Shown here: piece after piece, positions 50,301 to 60,500 of the stretch
Layout of the letters: each line of letters begins with the position of its first letter
How positions within the stretch are numbered: position 1 is the stretch's first letter
Assembly: GCF_004115265.2 (NCBI RefSeq)
Contig: NC_046293.1
Location: 26,236,173 to 26,300,172 of the forward strand
Length of the DNA stretch: 64,000 nt
Origin: Rhinolophus ferrumequinum
Taxonomy: Eukaryota; Chordata; Mammalia; Chiroptera; Rhinolophidae
Reading direction: 5' to 3'
The notes under the pieces: generated by a model
The model's database searches: none
What the model was told of the DNA's origin: nothing
The model's input: the letters and a program-made list of their open reading frames with translations, nothing else
Made by a program: the position numbers and the translations under genes

Positions 50301-50559
50301 CTGGAAGGACTTTGAGTTTATAAGGTCCATGTTTCATACCTCTTTATACTACCTGTTTCCTACAAACAGTAAGAGGTCAATAAATGCTTTTGACCATAAA
50401 AGAAGTATCTCAATTGCCAAGTACTTTTGTTCTGGTAAAAAAACAGACTCCCCCTGGGGGAAAAAAAAAAGTGATGTTTTGGGACATTATTCCAGCTATC
50501 TGCTCCGCTCATTTTTCTTCCCTTTTCTCCTTCCCCTTTGTCTCTCCGTCCCTTTCATA

Positions 50560-51065
50560 TTGCTGCCAGAATGATCTCTTTTAAAAGCAAGTTTTACCAT
50601 GTAATACCTCCCATTTAAAATCCTTAAATTATTGCAGAATGAAATCGCTTAATGATTGCACATCTCCATAAACTTTATTTCTTTCAATCTCTCAATATCT
50701 TCCACACTATTCATATTCCCCACAACAAAAAATAAACAAGTATTAAGACCTCTCACCCCACAAGTATTTGCACGCTGTTTCCCATGCTAAACTTACCTTC
50801 CCCTCCTAACTTACCTAATAATTAATTCCTCCTGGTTCTTTAGGAGTCGGCTCACCTCCAAGTGTTCCCTGATCTTCACTTCAAATCATCTACAGATTGT
50901 CCTCCTGTCTTCTCAGCACCCAGAGTGGTTCTCATTTATTTAATAAAAAAATAAAAAGTTTGTTTCTTCTATTAGGTTCTATTTTCCCTGCAGGCAGAGA
51001 CCATAACTTATCACTATAGCTAGACCCTAGCAAAGTACCTGGCACATGTTTGTCAAATATGGGAA
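50560..51065 (+). repeat. L2 element
   Basis: L2-like: agaatgatctcttttaaaag, then ggttctttaggagtcggctc, and the 3' tail ctagcaaagtacctggcaca. Confidence 0.6.
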
Positions 51066-51999
51066 GATCGGAAAAAAGTTATGGTCTTAAACTTTAGTTT
51101 CAACATACTTTTAGTTTCAACATCTTGTTTGATCTCTGTAACAGGTTTATGAGGCACAGAGGACAGATATTTTGAAGACCATGTATTTTTTATTGTACTT
51201 TATATACAGTTCCCCATCCCGTCTGAAAATCTGGGTGACTCTGGAACTAGTCTGATGAAACCCTGGGAAAAATGGCAAAGCTGAAGTCTTACCTTTGGCG
51301 AAGTTAAGATTATTTTTCCCAACTCTGCACTGCTACATTTTATCCCTAGAAATAGAATAGTTGTAACCCTGAAACAGACCAATGGTATTTAGCCGTAAGG
51401 GTGTTGGAAAAGAGATAACTGTGTTTATAACTGCAATTTTTAAAAACCCTCAATATTCAATAATAGAGGACTGACAAAATTATGGAAAGCTATATAATTG
51501 AATGTTATACAGCCAGTACAAATGATGAGAGGACTTTACACACTGATAACGGAACAACAGTAAAAATACCTGGTGGGGGGAAAAAAATCTCAGTACCAAA
51601 AACTGTATGGCACATTCCTTTTAAGATAAACAGTGTTTGAAATACTCCTAAATAAAATTGCTTTAAAATAAGCAAGAACAGAAAGTTAGAAAAGAGAAGA
51701 CTGGGTGGGCAGTACAGTAACATTACCCATAGAATTTTAAAAACGATATACCTAAAGTTAGTTAACTTGTTAGGGGAACCACAATTAAAACCCTTTCCCT
51801 CCCTCTCCCTGCATTTATATCACTTTACTAATTACAGACACACACTCTCATGAACATAAAACATCTGAAACACATTTTTTATAAACATGGTAACCAGAAT
51901 TTTTTAATAATTCATACTTTTGAATATTTTTGCCTTGGGTGTATCACCAATTTTGGTTGCTTTTTAAACTTGCAAGGTAACACAAGGTTCTTGGACAAC

Positions 52000-52400
52000 C
52001 CACTTTCCCCTGCTTGCCATTTCCTAACCAGGCCAAGTATGGTCCCTCCTTAGAGTCGTCGTATCTGCTCCCCCTGCCTGGAATGTTTTCTCCAGATATC
52101 CAAGTGGTTATTGATCTTCTACCTCAGGAATCCATTTATATAATCTCTTATCATTCACAAGGAGAGACACCCCCCCCACCCCAACTCTAGTTAAAATAAG
52201 CATACCTCCTGCAATTATGCCAGTCTCTCTTACAATGTTTTATTTTCCTTTCTAACATTTATTGCCATCTGACATTAAACTTCACATTTGTTTACATATT
52301 TGTTTATTCTCTACATTCACTCACTAAAATATAAGCTCATTGCAACTAGTCTTTTGTTCATTTGTTCTCTCCTACCACTTAGAATGGTGCTTGGCACCAA
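52000..52400 (+). repeat. L2 element
   Basis: L2-like: ctccccctgcctggaatgtt, then taaaatataagctcattgca and gaatggtgcttggcac. Confidence 0.65.
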
Positions 52401-53289
52401 CCTAGGGTCAGCATGTACTTAGATGATAATTTGAAAGGTGCAGTGGATCTGAGAAGTAGCTACACAATATTGACATATGCTGTAGTTTCCCAACTTGGGC
52501 ACCATCTGCTCCCTGGGGGGGAAGAAATTTGCAGTGTTGTTGCAAAAAGCCCCCCTTGCTTTTTCTGAAAGACACACATAAGAACATACAATACATCCTC
52601 CAATTGGAAGTTCAAGGATGTTCGAACTCTAGAAGTTTATGACCTAAATGCCATCCAGTCACCTCAAGGAAGACTACTCAAAAGACAGAGGACCAAACAA
52701 AGCATGCCAACTGCCAAACTCAGGCATGCATTTATTCCTTCCCAGCTGCACATTCCAAAAGGAACCCCATTTTCTACTCTCACAAACCCAGATGCCTACA
52801 TTTATTAAATAGCACTAATGCACCTTTACTTTTGGCTTTGAGTTTACTACTAAGTCAAGTGAATGAAGTGGGGAAAAAACACAAAACGTGCTAAGGTAGG
52901 AAGACATACTCCAGTAATACATCTTTTCCTTTCAAGGGTAAAAATTTTATTTTTGAGGAACTTCATACTGCACATTTTCAAAGAGAGTCACATAGGAAAG
53001 CAAAAATGTTACCCTCCCCTCATCCTAGAAATAAATAAGAAGGGCATAAAATTTCTTTTTAAATCACGACACGTGGAAGTTTAGCACCAGCATCCAAAAT
53101 GAACAGAAAAGGAAAAACAAGCATTTACTATATATTTCAGATTTCTTTGGTAGGGTTTCACCCCATGTGGTATTAGTATTTCTTCTTTCAATTCATATTA
53201 CCAAAACAGTAAAAAACCAGGAAAAAAAAATAAACCTAGTGGTTACTGAAACTGGGGAGGTTGCTCTCTTATCTTCTGTGCAGACATTC

Positions 53290-53483
53290 CCGGATAAAAT
53301 GCTGGAAATTGGTTGACATCTTCCTTTCGTACTTGTTTCGTAAAGAATAACAGTAAACATTCCAATGTCCACATCTTGTTATTCGTCTTCTACTTTATTG
53401 CTTCAATGTTTCTTTGGTGTTGGTAAGGTCGTGGTTGGCTTTTTGCTTTATTTTTTAAATGATCATTAAATTCTTTAGGTCAC
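53290..53483 (-). terminator. YBX3: YBX3 last exon (3' UTR) with poly(A) signals
   Basis: After a ttttttccag acceptor the sequence begins GTGACCTAAAGAATTTAATG, which matches my memory of the human YBX3 3' UTR. AATAAA signals on the minus strand lie at 53447-53452 and 53394-53399. The true 3' end is uncertain and could lie further left. Confidence 0.65.
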
Positions 53484-53769
53484 CTGGAAAAAATTAAAAT
53501 CAAACTTATAAAGAGTGACAAAATGACCAAGAGTTAAAAGACAAAAAGGCAAAAATGATTGTTTTTTTAATGTAATTCAAAAAACACTATTTCAAAAGGT
53601 CTAAACAATATCTACACATGTATAAAGCTTCCACAGATTTGTACACTATACATTAATCCAATGGAAACTCTTATTTTTTCATAAAACATTTTTATAAACC
53701 AGAACAATCAGTACATAATAGTAAGACCACAATAAAGATAGCAAGCTAACCTTTCTAAAGAGGTTAAAT

Positions 53770-53970
53770 GATTACCATGCCTTGTTTAGTGTTATCTCAC
53801 TAAATCTTTGCAACAACCTCAGTGGGAAGTCTACTTAGCGTCCCCATTTCACCAGCAGCAGATATTACTGAGGATAAATAAACGGCTTAAGATCACCTAG
53901 CAAACGAGTAATAGATCCTGGACTGCATATAAAAACCTCTTGGTCTGCACACATTATACTGTACTGCCTC
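53770..53970 (+). repeat. MIR SINE
   Basis: MIR core tctttgcaacaacctcagtg and the 3' half in the YBX3 3' UTR intron. Confidence 0.65.
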
Positions 53971-54418
53971 CAAATAAAAATATTGGTTGTCAAAGGGAAA
54001 AACGAAAGAAAAAACCACTCTAGTTTATTCTATAGATCAGTCTTCTGTTATTGTCAGGCACTTTACAATTATCAAACTGGCCACTAGGTGTCACAAAAGT
54101 AAAACTTTCAAAAGTTTTCTCATGTGGCATACCATATTAATACTATAATATACAATAGTTAAAAACTGTCTAGAAAAAAGAATGTGACTCTCATTAATTC
54201 TGTCTAAATGTTTATGCCCCTCCATAGCCTAGCAACAAAAGGTCACTCCCAGAGATACTTAACCATCCAAACCGCTCTTTCTTCAGAATCCCAATGGAGA
54301 TGAGGGGATTGCCCAGGTGAACCACAGAACTAGTTTAGACTGATTAGTGCCATTGTCGAGAAATCAATGATATTGAAAAGAAAACAGCAACTGAAGCCTG
54401 GGCTTCCCAAGCCCGTAC

Positions 54419-54518
54419 CTGCTGATGGAGAAGGTGCCTGGGGAGCCTGGTGTTACTCAGCACTGCTCTGCTCGGTGATTGGAGCAGGGTTGTCAGATGG
54501 CACTTCATCTGCCTTGGT
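54419..54518 (-). CDS. YBX3: YBX3 exon 9: last codons, stop and start of 3' UTR
   Basis: Encodes TKADEVPSDNPAPITEQSSA and E, then TAA at 54455-54453. The exon continues 34 bases to a gtacgg donor. The acceptor is tttcag. A stop so close to the final junction stays below the 50-55 nt limit that triggers nonsense-mediated decay. Confidence 0.92.
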
Positions 54519-57500
54519 CTGAAACACAAAACAAAACCAGAAACCAGAAATGAATCAATTCAGATGACAGTGGAAAGTTCAAGACAAAAAGGTCTCAAAA
54601 GTTGGAATCTTCCTGCTTATGATGGCAAATCACTGTACACAATTTTAACTACTCTCAAGTAAGTTAAAAATCAGTACCGCAGAAAGGCTTCCAAATGACA
54701 AGTAAACACCAAAACGCTCCGTAACAAGTCTATGATATACAATTACTTTCCACACATACTTAGAGGCAGGTTCCTCTCTGTAAATGCTGTCTTTTGTTTA
54801 GACAGCCCTGAACATTTTAGCCCTGAATCCTTACTGGTATGGATAATTCTTTCAGAGAGTGTTGAGTTAGCTGAAATCAAGTATTTGGTTTGTGTCATGT
54901 GCAGAGCACACTCTATATATACATGGATCTTAAGCAAAATGTTAATATACATATAAAAATATATATTATGTCAATATATAATACATAAAATGTTATGTGT
55001 AAAATATACATGAATGTCATTATAAATAATATTTTGTTATCACATAAAGATATATTTATACCAGGGGTACCAAAAAATGCATACAAGTGGACACTTTGGT
55101 CAACATTGCTTGAGCAGTAGTTCGCCGTAATCAGAAGTGTCTGGATACCAACGGTAGCCACTTTGAGTACCTCTTGTAATTGCAGAAGTCAAACGTAACT
55201 TGTATTCATCTTTTGTTATCGGTATATATTGAGTATTATTATTTTAATACAGTTTTCCTTTCTTAAAATGTGTATACATTTGTTTGGCACCCTCTGTATA
55301 TTATACCATGTTTCCCCAAAACTAAGACCTAGCCGGACAATCAGCTCTAATGCATCTTTTGGAGCAAAAATTAATATAAGACCCGGTCTTATTTTACTAT
55401 AAGACTGGCTCTTATATAACATAATATATGACCAGGTCTTATATTAATTTTTGTTCCAAAAGATGCATTAGAGTTGATTGTCCGGCTAGGTCTTATTTTC
55501 AGGAAAACACAGTATATATGTAAGTGTCAGTTATCAGATTACTAAACCACTCAGAATAAACTAGAATATTAAAGTTTGACATAATCAAGGATGATCTGGC
55601 AACAGTCCCTCTGGCTGGATCTACCTCTTTGCCATCTTGTGCAGGAGCATTAGGAGGACGGGGACGACGCCGATAGTTGTACGGGCGCCGGTATCCACGG
55701 CGAGCAGATGGCTGGTTTGGACCATTGGCCGCTTGTTGATTCTCTTTATCTTCAGCCTCTCCCACAGCTGGGGCAGGTCGTGGGCGAGGAGGTCCCCTAG
55801 AGCACAGAGCACAAAAAAAGAGAAAAAGTGCAACGGGACAAGTGTCCTCAAGAACATAGGATTTATTCATTTTTAAAGATTAAAAAGTCAAGTGACCGGT
55901 ATTTATTGCTAGAATTATGCACAGGCTAATGCAGCAAATGAAACAAAGTTTTGGTGAAAAAATCCTGTTTTTCCATAATCTTCCTCCTTCATCTGAATAC
56001 CTACTTGTAGTGAATAAACATATACTAAAGACATAGTATGTTCCTATGACGCACTTTGATAAGCACTGAGGATTGGAAAATAAAAAAAAGTGGTGGTCTG
56101 CCATCTCGTCCCTATCTGCCCTCCACGAACACAGTTTAGTGGAAACGAAGGAGATTAAACACGGGAGAAAACTAACATTACTTACTACGTGCCAAAACCT
56201 GTGCTGTGTGTTTTCATGTTAAGTATGTAATTTCAATGCTAATTCTGGGAATTAGATTTATAGTGAGAAAACCAAGAGGTTTAAAAAGGGTACGTACATA
56301 TCTGGTTGAACCTTATGGGATTGCTGCTTTTATAGGTAAAAAAGGTCAAATATAATCTTCCCAAGATCACACAGCTAGGAATTGTCAGAGCTGGGATTCA
56401 CATATTGTCCTGTCTCCTCTCTATTTTCATTAAGACATTTCTACGAAGTCTCTTTTATTAGCAAGTCCTTAGGAATTAGTCACTAGAGTGATTACGTCTA
56501 AAACTGGAATGAATCTTGTGAGAAAAGGATGTAGAATGGTACAAATCCTTTCCCCAAATAATACACTTATTCTCCTTTTAATAAACCCATATTGCCGAAG
56601 TTTAAGCAGGTGTAAATGTCATTCAGGAATGAAGTTTGTTTGTTTTTTTTTCACTTACCTAAGGATAGGGTAAATGAACAAGATGGCTTATAACATAAAA
56701 GCTGAAAAAGGACCTTAGGGAGTCTAGCCCAATTTTCAGTCTTCACAGAGATAAAAGCACAAATAAAATACCCCCTCCTTCACTAGTATTAACATCATGG
56801 GTAGTAATAATATCTAATATTTACTTAGGACTTACTATAGGCACCATACTAACTATCTTAGATGCATTATTCATTTAACCCTGCTGACAATTATAGAATA
56901 TTCCCTAATGTCCATTTTATAGACCTGGTGACTAAGTCTTAGAGTCCAGAAACTTGCAAAAGAAGATACAGCTACTAATTGCAGGGTGGGAATTTAAACA
57001 CAGACAATTCGATCTGCAGCTTGATTTAACCCTTATACTAGACAGGCTCGATTAACAGAATATTCAGTATCCCAAGTACTCTCTGGCACTCAATTCTTCC
57101 TCCATTTGTAGCACGACCATCATATTACTCATCAATTAATTTCAGTTTATTTCATTAAATATGGTATTAAATAAGTATTAATTTATATCATGTAAAAATT
57201 ATCAAATGCAAATAATGCTTTGGTACTGGGATAACTAAAAATTCTAATTGCTTAAATAGGGGGGAAATGTCACAAAGCCATCTGAAAACATGCACTGCAG
57301 AGTCCCCCCAAAACTTGGACATACAGTCAAAGCAGCCACATCTTCTACTGCCTAAATCCACAAAACAGACCCACAATATCCTCATCAGGTCCTTCAGCTG
57401 ATCATGAGTTAGTGGAAAATGTTAACATACCTACGGTACCTTGGACGATAAGTTGGATTTCGATGAACTGGTCCCTGAAGTTGTGCGCCCTCTGGGACTC

Positions 57501-60500
57501 CATCCTTCATCTCTCCAATCTCACCAGCCTAGAAGGCAAAAGAGCTAATAATGAGTGTCATGCTACAGGATAAGAGAGACACAGAACACACAGCTGCATT
57601 CAGAATTTTTTTTAAAGTAAAAAATAAAATGCTTCCTTGCACAGCTGAGAACTCTCGAGTATAACAGGGAACTATTTACTGATTAGAATATTGCCTCTGT
57701 GAATAACAGGCAAGAAAGAAAAACTCACACCCACTATAACAGCCTTATCCCAAAGCACTAATTTTATTTTACAATATTAATTTAACATTTTCAGTGCTCT
57801 ATTCATCTCTTGAAAGATAACCTAGTGTAAAAGGAAATGGAATGACACACTACATTGAGCAATGAGAATCTTTTCAATCCTTCCAAATTCAGACCCGGCA
57901 ATTCTACAAACCAGGTAAACCTTCAACACCACGAATGGTTTCTACATGCAAAACCTCTCCCACACCACTTAACCATGACTTCATCTCTGATTTCTTTCAC
58001 AGTTTCTTCCTTGTATCTATTTGCACTATTTATTTAAGTATAACATTTTAAAAAATAAAACACACTGTCTTGATAAACTTATTGTAACCTAGGGGAACAA
58101 AATAATTTATTATAACTTATAGGGGAAGAAAGAATTTAAGGCTAACAACAACAACAAAAAACCCACCAACAATCTGTGAAATTCTTTACAATCAAGCCAC
58201 ATCTCAACCTTTTTCTCCTCAAAAACATCCCTTCCTTCCCCATATTCCCCTAAGAAAAAGAAGCACTCAGAAAATAATTTCTACATTCTTTCACTATCAA
58301 ATCTACCAACCTACCTACATTTGTATTCATTTTCTTCTCATTACACTGGATAAATGGTACAAGCTCATATCCAAAGCCAACCGCTCTCTTGCCTACTAGA
58401 ACTCTTTATCCCTCCTTCTCTCCTTCACTGTGGATGTTCTGCCTTCTCTATGCCAGCATTTCCATCCAGCCATATAAACATGCTGAAACAACACCCATCG
58501 TTTCCAATTATTTTATTTTGGAATACTCACAAACTTACAATAAAGTTGAAAGTATAGAATCTAATCTTCAAACCCCATCCAAATTTCACCAGTTGTCCCA
58601 ATAACGTCCTTTACAATAAAAAGCCCCCCTTAAAACCATGTACTAAATTTAGCTGTCTGTCTTGTACAGTTCTTCAATCTTATTTCTATCATCATGACAC
58701 TTTTAAAGATTACAGACCAGAGAGTTTGTAAAACAACCTTCCATGTGGGTTTTGGTATTTCCCATGATTTATTTAGTTGATGCATGTTTTGTGGGGAAGC
58801 CACAAAAGTGGCACTGCATTCTTCTCACTGCAACCTGTTAGATGGAGTATGGTTTCCGTTTGTCCCATTACTGACAATATTCATGGTGAGGAATAGTTAA
58901 GGTGGTATCTGCTAAGGCTCGTCTGCTATAAGTTTACTCATTTCCCCTTTGTAATTAATGAGGATTTTGTGAAGAACTACTTTCAAAGTCTCTAAATATT
59001 TCATTCCTCATCAAATTCTCAATATATTTATTTATTTATTTATATCTGTATAGATTTATGGTTTTCTATTTTATTCAATGGGTTATAATCTGTTACTATC
59101 ATTACTGGCCAACCCTTTCAAGCTGGCCCGTGTCCTTTTGACATGTCGCCAACATTCTCTGAGTACTTCCTGCTTTCTGGCACAACAAGATGTTCCAGGC
59201 TCATATTGTCCTTTCTCTGGCCCAGCTCTGAAATCAGCTAGTTCTCCAAAGGAGTTTCCTTTGATTGGAGAATGATTATTTAGAAACATCAGTGCTATCA
59301 ATGTCATTGATTTCAGGCCATTTAATAGACAGAAGTAAGGAACACACACACACAAACATATATGCACACACACATTACACATATATAAATGTGCATGTGT
59401 GTGTGTGTGTGTGTGAGATTTGCTCTGCCCTTCTAATGGCATTAGGAGTAAGTTATTCATGAGGGAAGGGGTAAGGAAAACAAGGAAAAAACTCGCTCAA
59501 CGTAAAAACAAAATCAAATCAAACCAAAAGCTTGCCCTGGCCCCATATCCTCCTCCAGATACTGCCCCATTTCTTTGAGCTCCTTTACAAATACACATGC
59601 ACGTACACACACACTAAAGAAAACCCATCATCACCACCACAGAAACTTCCTCAAAAGGAAAGAGAACGCCTCTTCTTCCTAAACTTGGCACTCTCTTAAA
59701 TTCATTCTAGTCAGACTTTTGTCCTCGTACCACTAACGTCCAAGTTACCAAACCCACTTATCAATTTTCAACCCAATTCCTCTACTTACTAACAGCATTT
59801 TACACAGTATTTCCTTCTTGAAAAACACTCTCCCTATCTGTTCCTTGTCACTGTCCTTTGCTGGACTCATCTTCCTAATCTTTAATTGTTGGTGTGCCCC
59901 AGAACTCAGTCCTAGGATCGATTTTCTACCTACACTCATTTTATAGTTAGTCTAATCCTTCCCATGCTTTTAAAGATGTTTTCACATATCTACAGTCTCA
60001 TTTCTCCCCTTCAGGCTCCCTTCGGCCTTTGTACTTGCCATTTCCTCTGCCATGTACAACTTTCCCAATATCTGAATGACTTTCTCCCTTGCTTCACTTA
60101 GGTCTCTTCTCAAATATAGCACCAAAGACTTTGTTAACCACCTTATCTAAAATGACACCTTCCTAACTCAAGCCACTTTCTACCTCTTGACTCTGTTTTA
60201 TTTTTCTGCCTACTTGACATCTATACTTGGAGGTAAAACTTAATGTGGAAAAAAGACCTCCAAAGGATTTCCACTTCTCCCCCAAACCTGATCTTTCTTC
60301 AGTATGCCTATATTTGTTTAAACCAAAAGACACAGAGGTATCTTACTCCTCACACCACACATTCACTCCAGCATCAAATGCAGTCAATATTATGTTTAAA
60401 ACATTCTCTAAATCTGACCACTTATCACACCTCTGCTAGCACTCTAATCCATGCCATGATCATCTCTACAGAGGGAAATTATAGCAGCTGGTCTCCCTAT

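Larger units (their letters stand above)
28030..53280. other. STYK1 5' introns and STYK1-YBX3 spacer
   Basis: No coding exon is supported here. In human, STYK1 has untranslated 5' exons spread over tens of kilobases, so its promoter is expected in this stretch, but I could not place it. Recognised contents are repeats listed separately. Stretches without recognised features include 29-30.9 kb, 31.2-33.9 kb, 41.6-44.9 kb and 48.6-49.7 kb. Confidence 0.55.

Noticed and set aside
55637-55876. A plus-strand frame over YBX3 exon 8
   Set aside because: It is the antisense shadow of the real exon.
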